DNA of 64,000 bases from F22 sp963675625 (GTDB lineage: Bacteria; Bacteroidota; Bacteroidia; Bacteroidales; Bacteroidaceae), in the NCBI GenBank assembly GCA_963675625.1, contig OY776497.1:1984001-2048000 (forward strand). Reading direction: 5' to 3'. The notes under the pieces were generated by a model. That model was not told where the DNA came from. It did no database searches and saw only the letters and a program-made list of their open reading frames with translations. The position numbers and the translations under genes are program-made. Shown piece by piece: positions 26,284-34,760 of the stretch. Every line of letters starts with the position of its first letter. Positions within the stretch are counted from its first letter, which is position 1.

Positions 26284-29028
26284 TTAATACCATTCAATAT
26301 TTGATTGCGTACTACTACGTTGATCCCATTTCAAGTCTTGTAACATCTGCGAACTAGCTCGTATATTGAAAGTGTATGATTGATAACGTCCAAATGGAGT
26401 AACACTCGCAGACATCTCCCAACAGTGCAAATTACGCATAATGGTAAAAGACGTTTGAGTCACCTCACTGGCTTGGAAGTCATACCCAGAACTGAAGTTG
26501 ATATTCCAGTTGTTTGTCAATTTGACCTGACCAGAGGCATTCAAATTATGCGTGTATTTGTATGGATAACGCATGGTCTTTTTATTGATGTCTTTTGTGC
26601 GGTCCTCGCGGATATTAAACGAGTAGTTTAGATTTAGTGACCAAGGCATGGTAAACTTTTGGTACCCATCGCTAGACATCTCTGCTTTGCGCTTTTCGTG
26701 GTCGCTTTTTAAAGTAGAATTAGGGTCTTTGGAGTCGCTTTTTGATTTGTCCTGATCCTTTTTGTCTTTATCTTTCTCGTCGTCTTTAGGGCCAAACCAC
26801 TTTTTCCAAGTATTGTTGTTGAATTGGTAGTTAAAACTAGATCCCCAACCTTGGAAACGACCAAAGCGGCCATAACTATATTCGGTCTTATCACCCACTA
26901 CAACATTACCATTGTCATCAAATTCATAGGCATAAGTGGCAAAGGTACTATTCATATTGAAGGTGTAGTTCTTGGTCAGTTTTAAACGTAGACGAAGAGA
27001 TAAATCACTCCATGGACGTACATCTGCTGCTGTGTTGTATGATATGGAAGCACCCAATTCATCAATCAGACTGACCTTTCTATATCCAGTCGAATCTCGA
27101 TCAGTTTTATACTTCATTTCCAAGTTGTTGGACACATCAAAATTGATTGTTCCTGATTTCCCTTTCCCTGGTATACCAAACGCACTACCTTGATATGGTG
27201 AGTAATCTACAACCTTTTCATTACCATCCTTATCTACATAGGTGTAATGTTTGTAATAGCCATATTTCTCTTGTCCAAAATCGGGTGAACTAGAGAAGCT
27301 AATCGATGGAGTGATCACATGACGTATCTGTATCTCTTTTTTCTTAAAAAATAGAGGTTTGTACATACCATAAAGTTTGGTATTGGCACTGATAGCCATA
27401 TTATAGTCCCATACACGATAGAATCCAGTAAGGGTATCTTGCACTTCTTTGTATGCCGCATCGTCCCAGTTGCGTTCTATCTTGCGTGTGTACCATCTTT
27501 CTCGATAGTTGAACGATGGAGTCACATTGATATACTTAAATAGGGTAAATGTAGCACTGATAGGAATACTGTGGTTCATCCCATTCTTCCAGTCTTTGGC
27601 AAAGCTCTTTTCAAAAAGTTCATCATCTTTACAGGTGATGCTGTTAGTGATACGTCCTGTATAGCTCATGCCGATCTTTTCGTACCAACGCTCCTCGCCA
27701 ACTCCGTTTTTACGTTTGAAGGGATAACGTTTAGCCAATGAGATATTCACATCTGGCAGTGTCAAAGACACAGAAGAATCTCTCAGTGTCTGTGCTATAT
27801 TGAATGTACTTGAAATAGTCAATTTTTGTTCTGGGAACGAACGACTATAACTGACCGAAGAGGTCTTGGTATTTTGTGAACGAGCAATCGGATTGTATTG
27901 GTTGTTCAGGTTGGTACGTTCGTAACTTGAGGTCGAAAAGTTGACCTGCGCTGAAAAGGAACTATTAGGGTTGGCTTTAGCATCTTGACGGTGCGACCAG
28001 ACCAATTTAAAGTCATTAGCTTTGGAATAATCAGGTAGACCCTTATCCCCCAATACCGTTACTTGATAGTCCAAGTTGAAGTTGCCAGAATAACGATATC
28101 GTTTGTTATAGTTCAGTTTGATATGCGAAGCCCACGACCCCTTAGTATAGATATCTCCTTGAAGTTTCAAGTCCATATAGTCACTAATAGCCCAATAATA
28201 TCCCCCTTCTTGAAGACCAAAACCTCTATCGTTGTCATCGACATAGGTAGGCATTAAGAAACCAGACGTATAACTATTGGTAAAAGGGAAATAGAAAAAG
28301 GGAACCCAGATAGGAAGAGGAACATCTTCTACTACAAGGTAAGCTGGACCAGTAACTACATTTTTCTTGGGGCGCACTTTAGCACGTGTCATCTGTAAGT
28401 AAAAGTGTGGATGTTCATGATGGTCACACGTTGTGTATTTACCATCTGCCATGCAAATGGTGTTTTCTTGATCCTTCTTGGCATTGTGTCCTGTTACGTA
28501 CCCTTCACCTTGTTGTGTTACAATATTGGAGATCAATCCGCGTTTACTATCAAAGTTATAGCGGATTTGTTTCGTCTCGTATGGGGTACTTCCATCTTCA
28601 AAGACGGGTTTGCCTTTTATATTTCCAGTACTGTCGGCAATACCATGGGCATATACATTGCTACTATCCATATTCATGGAAATAACTTCTGCACTCAATT
28701 TAATCTTTTGATAGCCTACTTTACTCTCTCCAAAGAGATGCGCAAAGCCGCCTTTTTCGAATACGATAGAGTCTTTTGCTGAGTAGTCTACAGGAGATTC
28801 TAGGCCAACTTTATTCTTGGTTGAATCAGCTCCATTTTTACCGATTGTATCACGGTGTTGACTCAAGTGGTGACGTCCCAAAGAATCAGGCAGTAGGCTG
28901 TCTGTCAGGGAATACGGATTGGCAAGTGGAGATGTACCAAAACCTCCTCGCCGATTGCTAGCAAAAGCTGGCAGAAGCAGGAGGAGAGTCAATACACTCA
29001 GTGGGGTATATCGGAAAAATTTTTTCAA
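26284..29028 (-). CDS. lptD: LPS-assembly protein LptD-like outer-membrane protein
   Basis: A 914-residue outer-membrane protein with a signal peptide (MKKFFRYTPLSVLTLLLLLPAFA). An N-terminal OstA/LptD-like region follows (about 80-240, SAEVISMNMDSSNVYAHGIAD, then ETKQIRYNFDSKRGLI). The LptD barrel entry reads LPIWVPFFYFPFT. A low-complexity Lys/Asp segment near residue 760 (KDEKDKDKKDQDKSKSD) precedes the last strands and is probably an extracellular loop. It inserts LPS in the outer leaflet. It is 48 bp downstream of the HD gene but has its own -7 box. Confidence 0.88.
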   Translation of the reverse strand: MKKFFRYTPLSVLTLLLLLPAFASNRRGGFGTSPLANPYSLTDSLLPDSLGRHHLSQHRDTIGKNGADSTKNKVGLESPVDYSAKDSIVFEKGGFAHLFGESKVGYQKIKLSAEVISMNMDSSNVYAHGIADSTGNIKGKPVFEDGSTPYETKQIRYNFDSKRGLISNIVTQQGEGYVTGHNAKKDQENTICMADGKYTTCDHHEHPHFYLQMTRAKVRPKKNVVTGPAYLVVEDVPLPIWVPFFYFPFTNSYTSGFLMPTYVDDNDRGFGLQEGGYYWAISDYMDLKLQGDIYTKGSWASHIKLNYNKRYRYSGNFNLDYQVTVLGDKGLPDYSKANDFKLVWSHRQDAKANPNSSFSAQVNFSTSSYERTNLNNQYNPIARSQNTKTSSVSYSRSFPEQKLTISSTFNIAQTLRDSSVSLTLPDVNISLAKRYPFKRKNGVGEERWYEKIGMSYTGRITNSITCKDDELFEKSFAKDWKNGMNHSIPISATFTLFKYINVTPSFNYRERWYTRKIERNWDDAAYKEVQDTLTGFYRVWDYNMAISANTKLYGMYKPLFFKKKEIQIRHVITPSISFSSSPDFGQEKYGYYKHYTYVDKDGNEKVVDYSPYQGSAFGIPGKGKSGTINFDVSNNLEMKYKTDRDSTGYRKVSLIDELGASISYNTAADVRPWSDLSLRLRLKLTKNYTFNMNSTFATYAYEFDDNGNVVVGDKTEYSYGRFGRFQGWGSSFNYQFNNNTWKKWFGPKDDEKDKDKKDQDKSKSDSKDPNSTLKSDHEKRKAEMSSDGYQKFTMPWSLNLNYSFNIREDRTKDINKKTMRYPYKYTHNLNASGQVKLTNNWNINFSSGYDFQASEVTQTSFTIMRNLHCWEMSASVTPFGRYQSYTFNIRASSQMLQDLKWDQRSSTQSNIEWY

Positions 29029-29053
29029 TTCTTGATTTATCTGTTATTTGGCA

Positions 29054-29085
29054 CAAAAGTACAAAAAGAGTAGGCATTATCCAAA
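29054..29085 (-). promoter_or_regulatory. Promoter of lptD (minus strand)
   Basis: Minus-strand TACTTTTG (29061-29054) with TTTG (29085-29082) 24 bp upstream. The -33 box lies inside the 3' end of the HD gene. Confidence 0.6.
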
Positions 29086-29613
29086 TCTTTTATGCCATTC
29101 GTTGAAGCGTTCGATTTCTTCTGGACCATATTTTGAGAGGGAGTGCAGGACATCCTCAACAGTTTTGACTCGTTTCAGTCTAGATTTGCTGTAAAACTTG
29201 TCGGCATAGCACACAATTTCCTCTTCTAGAGTTTGCGGTCGCATGTCTCTTCGTGGAATAGGGAGATTGGCTCCTTGTATGCGAGCTATGCTTAATCCAG
29301 TCCCAGTGTGACGTTCGCAAAATCCTGCATGAATAGGATAGCCTTCTTTACGAAGCATCTCGGCACCCAAATAGCCGTGGCAAATATAGGGATGTTTTCC
29401 TGTACAGAATATTTTAGGTGCATCGGTATGTAGAATACCTATATCATGAAGCATGGCGCCTTCATATACTAAATCTTCATCTACTGGAAGCTCTGGGTGG
29501 CGCTTAATGATGGCTAAAGCATGTTTGGCTACCTGACATGAGTGAGTGAGCAGAGTGATGCGGAGGTCGTTTTCCTCAGGATAGTATATATTGATAATTT
29601 CAATAGGGTTCAT
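29077..29613 (-). CDS. HD-domain phosphohydrolase
   Basis: A 178-residue cytoplasmic HD protein. The metal ligands are H24, the H56-D57 pair in EGAMLHDIGILH, and likely H79 in YICHGYLGAEMLRKEG. It belongs to the short HDIG-like group annotated as predicted phosphohydrolases; the substrate is unknown. Divergent from the MscS gene, with overlapping -7 boxes between them, and directly upstream of lptD. Confidence 0.85.
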   Translation of the reverse strand: MNPIEIINIYYPEENDLRITLLTHSCQVAKHALAIIKRHPELPVDEDLVYEGAMLHDIGILHTDAPKIFCTGKHPYICHGYLGAEMLRKEGYPIHAGFCERHTGTGLSIARIQGANLPIPRRDMRPQTLEEEIVCYADKFYSKSRLKRVKTVEDVLHSLSKYGPEEIERFNEWHKRFG

Positions 29614-29629
29614 GCTTTTATTCGTAAGA

Positions 29630-29661
29630 TTTGGTTAATCTGTTTTCAATATCTATATTTG
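29630..29661 (+). promoter_or_regulatory. Promoter of the MscS gene
   Basis: TTTG (29630-29633) and TATATTTG (29654-29661) are 24 bp apart start to start. Confidence 0.65.
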
Positions 29662-29669
29662 CAAATATA
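29662..29669 (-). promoter_or_regulatory. Candidate -7 box for the HD gene (minus strand)
   Basis: CAAATATA reads TATATTTG on the minus strand and abuts the plus-strand -7 box, making a 16-bp palindrome. No clear -33 box was seen. Confidence 0.35.
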
Positions 29670-29691
29670 CTAATTTTAAATTTATAGCCTT

Positions 29692-30621
29692 ATGATTCAA
29701 TCAGATTTAGCAAAAGATTCTGTACAAACAGCTTCTGTGCTTCCTGTAAACGGTGCAGTAGAAAATGCATTGACGAGTATGGGGGTAGCCAGTGAATGGA
29801 TGCCTCTTATGAAGATAGTAGGTACAATCGTGGTCTTACTGGTACTTATTGCGGTTGGTGTGACTGTAATTAAGATGTTGTTTCCAAAGAACAAGCAGTA
29901 TGGTCCCAATTCAAAATTGGATAAAACGACTGTGGTTTTCTTACGCAAAGTATGTATTTACACGATTTACGTGGTCGGTGGAATAATGGTTCTCCGTACT
30001 ATTCCTGGATTGCAGACTTTAGGTACTTCCTTGTTGGCTGGTGCTGGTGTTTTTGCTATGGCCATAGGTTTTGCATCTCAAGAAGCTTTGTCCAATTTTA
30101 TCAGTGGAGTTTTCATTGTCGTAGCTAAACCATATCGTATAGGCGATTTTATTCAGGTCAACGGGCATGTGGGACATGTTGATGACATTAGCCTGCGCCA
30201 CACAATAATTAATCAGTTGGACAACCGTAAAATTATTATTCCTAACAGCAAGATGAATTCTGCAGATATTGTCAATTCATCTATTGGCCCTACTGAGACA
30301 TGCTCTGCTGTAGAAGTTGGGGTATCTTATGATACTGATTTAAAAGTGGCTATGACCATTATGCGTGAGGAATGCATGAAGCATCCTAAGCTTGTCGATA
30401 TGCGTACAGAAGCTGATAAAGCGGCTGGTGTGCCACAAGTTGTTATTCGTGTGATAGAATTGGGCAATTCGGCTATTACCCTACGAGCATGGTGTTGGAC
30501 AGCTAGTTATGGTGATGCCTTTGTTATCAAATGTGATTTGTTGGAAAGCATCAAGAATAGATTTGATCAGGAAAAGATTGAGATACCTTTCCCATGTACC
30601 AATATTTATCACCGTAAATAA
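29692..30621 (+). CDS. Small-conductance mechanosensitive channel, MscS family
   Basis: A 309-residue inner-membrane channel. Membrane helices lie near residues 40-62, 80-100 and 105-130. The last is the pore helix, rich in Gly/Ala (LAGAGVFAMAIGFASQEALSNFISG). The MscS beta domain follows with YRIGDFIQVNGHVGHVDDI and IIIPNSKM. It protects against osmotic downshock. It is one of two MscS-type genes in this window and appears monocistronic. Confidence 0.93.
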   Translation: MIQSDLAKDSVQTASVLPVNGAVENALTSMGVASEWMPLMKIVGTIVVLLVLIAVGVTVIKMLFPKNKQYGPNSKLDKTTVVFLRKVCIYTIYVVGGIMVLRTIPGLQTLGTSLLAGAGVFAMAIGFASQEALSNFISGVFIVVAKPYRIGDFIQVNGHVGHVDDISLRHTIINQLDNRKIIIPNSKMNSADIVNSSIGPTETCSAVEVGVSYDTDLKVAMTIMREECMKHPKLVDMRTEADKAAGVPQVVIRVIELGNSAITLRAWCWTASYGDAFVIKCDLLESIKNRFDQEKIEIPFPCTNIYHRK

Positions 30622-30661
30622 AAGCATCATATATAGCTAAGCAAAAATCTGTATAATATAG

Positions 30662-30693
30662 GAAGGGCACGCTCATCACTGAGTGTGCCCTTC
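30662..30693. terminator. Hairpin between convergent MscS and DUF4302 genes
   Basis: GAAGGGCAC and GTGCCCTTC form a strong stem. Neither side has a good T-run, so it may act on both strands weakly or need Rho. Confidence 0.55.
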
Positions 30694-30767
30694 GATCTCA
30701 AAAACGGTTAGGTTAAAACTGTTAAAGAGAGAAATTGTATAGTTTCCCTGTCTGAAACTAGACGGGA

Positions 30768-32102
30768 TTATTTAGAAATTTTAAAACTGTAACTTGCATC
30801 TTTTGTACTTACAAAAGTGTATTCGTTTGGAGACACTTTGTTATCGTACGAGATAGTCCAAGGTCCTTTCTCTATAAGTGCTTGACCGACTTCCTTTGCT
30901 CCTGAAATAAGATTCGCATTTCCATTTAAATTTGTAATATTAGAGAACTCAACTTGGTCTTCTGTACCAGCCACAGGAGTAACAGAATATCCATATAAAA
31001 AGTAATAGCCACCTGCTTGAAATTCAAGTATAAAATCGGCCTTATAAGGATATGTATTGTAGCCCATGCTAACCGAACTAATATATACTCCATATCGTGA
31101 AAAACTACTTTGCTGTACTGTTATAAATAGTTGAGCAAATGCACTACTCATGTCACTTGCATATGGGGAACTAGTAGAGAAATCAAGGTTGAAAGAATAG
31201 GAGTCTGTTATATTAATAAATGATACATTTGCTGGTGGATAGATTTTCACGATATACATATCAATTCCTTCGTCTGTACATACAAATCGCATAGACTCTG
31301 TATCATACTTGAAGTGTTGAATGCTTGGATTAGGATCATCTGAAGTGTATGAGAATGGAGTCTCTGTACGGAATCCTTCCATTGTTGGTACGATAGGTCT
31401 ACTAAAACTTACTAGTTTTTCTGTCGCATCACCTTCTGTCACATCATCACCAGTTATGGCTTCTGTACGGTGAGATACGAGTGAATTTCCTGACAATGAG
31501 CTTGTACCTGGTACTAGTTCTCCGTTATAATAAAACTCATACATAGGAGCTATAATATTAGACTGCATTGTTTGGTATGCACCTAATGTTTCAGCCCAAG
31601 TTGTTGTCTCTGGTTGACGAACTAAACGGCAAAGGCGTCTATGTTTCAAGCCACGAAGGATAATCTCGTCTTGTGAATAAGATAAAACCACAAATTCAAA
31701 ATCGGCACCCAAACCCTCATTATCACCGTATGATGCACCAGGTTCAATAGGATCTGAATAGGCATGGAATATTTCATTGAATGTATTGAATGTAAGTACT
31801 GGACCACCGTTTTGAATGACTGAGTACAAGGATTCACTTTGTTCGTCTGCATCGTGTACGAGATAATCTGAAGCAGTCACTTTACCGTCTGCAAATTTTA
31901 CCATTACATTTGTTCCGAAAGTCCCTGTAAATAGGTCCATTTGCCATCCATTTGGAGACCCCTCCAAAGTTTCTACTATACCTTTTATATTTGACTCTAC
32001 ACGTTGAGCAGCAGACTCATCGAAGATTTCATCTTGTTCAGGCGTACAACCGACAAATAAGGTTGTTGCCAATATGAGGCATGAATAAATTATTTTTTTC
32101 AT
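30768..32102 (-). CDS. DUF4302 lipoprotein of a SusCD operon
   Basis: A 444-residue lipoprotein (lipobox Cys19 in TLFVGCTPEQ). The N-terminal part, from RVESNIKGIVETLEGSPNGWQMDLF through MVKFADGKVTA, is characteristic of DUF4302, a Bacteroidota surface-lipoprotein family found with SusC/SusD and zinc metallohydrolase partners. It is the last gene of the four-gene operon, 13 bp after the metallohydrolase gene. It probably binds or helps process the imported substrate at the cell surface; the ligand is unknown. Confidence 0.85.
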   Translation of the reverse strand: MKKIIYSCLILATTLFVGCTPEQDEIFDESAAQRVESNIKGIVETLEGSPNGWQMDLFTGTFGTNVMVKFADGKVTASDYLVHDADEQSESLYSVIQNGGPVLTFNTFNEIFHAYSDPIEPGASYGDNEGLGADFEFVVLSYSQDEIILRGLKHRRLCRLVRQPETTTWAETLGAYQTMQSNIIAPMYEFYYNGELVPGTSSLSGNSLVSHRTEAITGDDVTEGDATEKLVSFSRPIVPTMEGFRTETPFSYTSDDPNPSIQHFKYDTESMRFVCTDEGIDMYIVKIYPPANVSFINITDSYSFNLDFSTSSPYASDMSSAFAQLFITVQQSSFSRYGVYISSVSMGYNTYPYKADFILEFQAGGYYFLYGYSVTPVAGTEDQVEFSNITNLNGNANLISGAKEVGQALIEKGPWTISYDNKVSPNEYTFVSTKDASYSFKISK

Positions 32103-32115
32103 TGTTGTTTACGTC

Positions 32116-33129
32116 TTAAAGTGAAGTTAAGTCTAATGAATCAAGTGATTCACTACGTCTTTGTACAATATCACGAAGGTCAGATAAATTGAATCCCCAA
32201 GAGTTGATAAAGTACTTGGTAACAATTTCAAATTTTTGTTTGATCTTTTCATCTCCACCATAATAAAGATAATATAGAGTCACATCGTTGCCTTCAGCAT
32301 CTTGTCCTGTTACTGTCTTCAATGAAGCATTGTCAGGTAATTTAGTGCCTCCGTTGGCATAGCTTGCATAAGCACTAGCAGAAATTTGAGCTTGTTTTGC
32401 ATCAGCCAACATTGCTTGCCACCAAGCCTCGGTGTGAGTTACATACATAGAAACAAGTTCTACGAAATCTTCATTAGGTTCACTACTTGCATAGTTAGTA
32501 ATGTACCCTAAATGATGGGCGTCTGTATTTGAATAATCTGTCCAACCAGCTGAATTATAAGTAGAACCTGTAATCAACTTAAAGTCTGTGCTATATAGCT
32601 TGTTTTGATGTAAGATATGCGCAAATTCGTGGTGCATAGTATGGAACCATAAATCGTTCATTGTCTCTACATTGATATTATTTAAGTCGATAGCGTTGAC
32701 TTCATACAACGTGATTTTCAAACCACCTTCGGCTTGTCCTAGAATACGTGAGCCATCGTCATTCCATGCAGCAGATCCAATCAATTGAATGACTTTAGGG
32801 CAATATGTCTGCATAAAAGAAGGGTCGGCATTTGCAGTAACTTCTACATAAGCATCGAGCCATAAATATTTGATGATTTTGGCAAGAGCTACAGATTTGT
32901 CGTATTCTGCTGGTACTAAATTATACTCACGATCACTTTCGATATCTACGTAACGATAGTTGAAACGGATATTGAATGGTGACGTATAATTATCAGTCAG
33001 CCAAGTGTCAAGTGCATTGGGAGTTGTCTTTTCGTCCTTAAAGATGGATTCTGAGTCTAAGGAATCTTCAGAACATGAGGCGAAGATAGACACGATTCCA
33101 AGGAGAAGAATATATTTTAATATTTTCAT
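32116..33129 (-). CDS. Substrate import-associated zinc metallohydrolase lipoprotein
   Basis: A 337-residue lipoprotein (lipobox Cys19, SIFASCSE). The gluzincin motif HEFAH (H167-H171) is clear in WFHTMHHEFAHILHQ. The downstream acidic residues in NEDFVELVSMY are candidates for the third zinc ligand. This matches the TIGR04549-type group of HExxH lipoproteins that occur beside SusC/SusD pairs. It sits between SusD and DUF4302 and is expected on the cell surface, cutting a peptide or glycoprotein before import. The catalysis is inferred, not shown. Confidence 0.88.
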   Translation of the reverse strand: MKILKYILLLGIVSIFASCSEDSLDSESIFKDEKTTPNALDTWLTDNYTSPFNIRFNYRYVDIESDREYNLVPAEYDKSVALAKIIKYLWLDAYVEVTANADPSFMQTYCPKVIQLIGSAAWNDDGSRILGQAEGGLKITLYEVNAIDLNNINVETMNDLWFHTMHHEFAHILHQNKLYSTDFKLITGSTYNSAGWTDYSNTDAHHLGYITNYASSEPNEDFVELVSMYVTHTEAWWQAMLADAKQAQISASAYASYANGGTKLPDNASLKTVTGQDAEGNDVTLYYLYYGGDEKIKQKFEIVTKYFINSWGFNLSDLRDIVQRRSESLDSLDLTSL

Positions 33130-33169
33130 TTCTTATTCTTTTTATTGTTGCTAAGCATTTCTAACTCTC

Positions 33170-34735
33170 TTATTCAGGATTAGCTTGAAGACCAGCTGTA
33201 ATCACGTCTGCAGGCAATTGAAGCGCACGCTTAGGACTGCCTACGGGAAGAAGCAATGGATTGGCAGGATCGTCTTCTACTATGTGACTTACTTCTATAC
33301 CATAACGTTTGATGTCCATCCAACGTCCTCCTTCATGAATTGTTTCTACACGTTTCAAATAAAGGATAAATTGAATGATTTCCTCTTGTTCACCCGAATT
33401 GACTGTAAATCCTTGTGGATGCAATTCATTTTTTACAGTCAAATCATTTAAGGATGTGGCTGGGTATTTGGTATAAGCAATAGGAGTAATATAGTCTAAT
33501 ATTTCCTGCTTAGTGTACTGAGCTTGCGTGGTTAAACTTGATTTCATCCAAGCATTGATATCAGCAACGGCATTGTCTATTTCATTATTTAATGCATAGG
33601 CTTCGGCACGTTCCAAGAGCGTTTTGTTGGTTGTAAATGGAATCAACACTGTGTGTACATACCCGATACCAGCTGCCTTATCTGTGTACTCAAACTTTTC
33701 AGGCATACATATATAACCTACACGTTGGTTGTTTGCTCCAGAGTATATTGCTTTTATTAATCTATGATAATCCTCCCAAATAAAATCTGCACGAGGCCCT
33801 ACAACCTTTGTTAATTCTAGACTATGAGCATATTGCTCACAATAACCACTATAAGATATATAGCGTCCTTGAGAAGAGGTTGGGAGTAGGAACATCAAGT
33901 TATTAGGTAGATCTTTCTCTATATACCCATTCCACATAGCACTAAACGTTTTTGGTAATTCTAACCAAGTAGCCCAATCGCGTAGTACTGCACTCGGATT
34001 GTCTGTCAAGACTTCAGAGGCATATTGGATAGCTTTGTCATAATTAGTATAATACAGATTAAAACGAGTCGCAAATGCATAGGCAGCCGCCTTGTTGAAG
34101 TGATACTTAGGTACAGTATAAATAGCATCCTTAATCAAAGGAAGACCTTCTTCAATATCCTTATTAATGTGGCCATATAGTTCTTCCATGGTACCACGAG
34201 AGTACTGAGGAGCAACTTCTGTCTCAGGTTTGATCGCATAAGGTAGCCCCAAATCAGTTGCTGCTGTTTCAGGATTGTATGCCAAACAGAAATTTTGACT
34301 CAATAGGAAGTGCGCAAATGCACGGCATAATAGAGCTTCTCCTTTTATGGCCAGTACATCAGATGTTTCTTCCATGCCTTTAAGAGCATCTAGAGCTTGG
34401 TTGGCATTGGCTACTGCGCTATAGCAAGCACTCCAAAAAGATTTTGGAGAATCGTTGCCTGTTGAAGTATCTTGAGTCCAGCTGTAAATTTGATCCATAT
34501 TACGTCCTGGATTTTTGTAGGCATCTCCATTATCAGTGACGTTGTCGCTGGACCATTCCATAGCTATATTTCCTGAACTTGTAGGGTAGGCTGCAACTAG
34601 TATTTGACGTGCTTTATCTGCTGTATCAATTTCAGTACGATTGTCTGGAGTGGTGTTTAGGAAATCATCGCATGATGTGAACACGACACTACCGAGACCA
34701 AGTGCTAAAGCTATATGTAAATATATTTTTTTCAT
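33170..34735 (-). CDS. SusD/RagB family nutrient-binding outer-membrane lipoprotein
   Basis: A 521-residue lipoprotein (Cys22 in VVFTSCDDFL). SusD-like features include the N-terminal DDFLNTTPDNRTEI segment, TPR-like helices (ALDALKGMEE, then GEALLCRAFAHFLLSQNF) and the C-terminal GGRWMDIKRYG motif (RRxDLxRWG-like). It caps the SusC barrel encoded 25 bp upstream and captures substrate. With a metallohydrolase as partner and no glycoside hydrolase nearby, the substrate may be peptidic rather than a polysaccharide. Confidence 0.95.
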   Translation of the reverse strand: MKKIYLHIALALGLGSVVFTSCDDFLNTTPDNRTEIDTADKARQILVAAYPTSSGNIAMEWSSDNVTDNGDAYKNPGRNMDQIYSWTQDTSTGNDSPKSFWSACYSAVANANQALDALKGMEETSDVLAIKGEALLCRAFAHFLLSQNFCLAYNPETAATDLGLPYAIKPETEVAPQYSRGTMEELYGHINKDIEEGLPLIKDAIYTVPKYHFNKAAAYAFATRFNLYYTNYDKAIQYASEVLTDNPSAVLRDWATWLELPKTFSAMWNGYIEKDLPNNLMFLLPTSSQGRYISYSGYCEQYAHSLELTKVVGPRADFIWEDYHRLIKAIYSGANNQRVGYICMPEKFEYTDKAAGIGYVHTVLIPFTTNKTLLERAEAYALNNEIDNAVADINAWMKSSLTTQAQYTKQEILDYITPIAYTKYPATSLNDLTVKNELHPQGFTVNSGEQEEIIQFILYLKRVETIHEGGRWMDIKRYGIEVSHIVEDDPANPLLLPVGSPKRALQLPADVITAGLQANPE

Positions 34736-34760
34736 TGTCTTATCTTATTCGATTATTGTT

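Noticed and set aside
28405..28782. 125-codon plus-strand frame opposite lptD
   Set aside because: It lies wholly inside lptD on the opposite strand, and its protein has no recognisable features.
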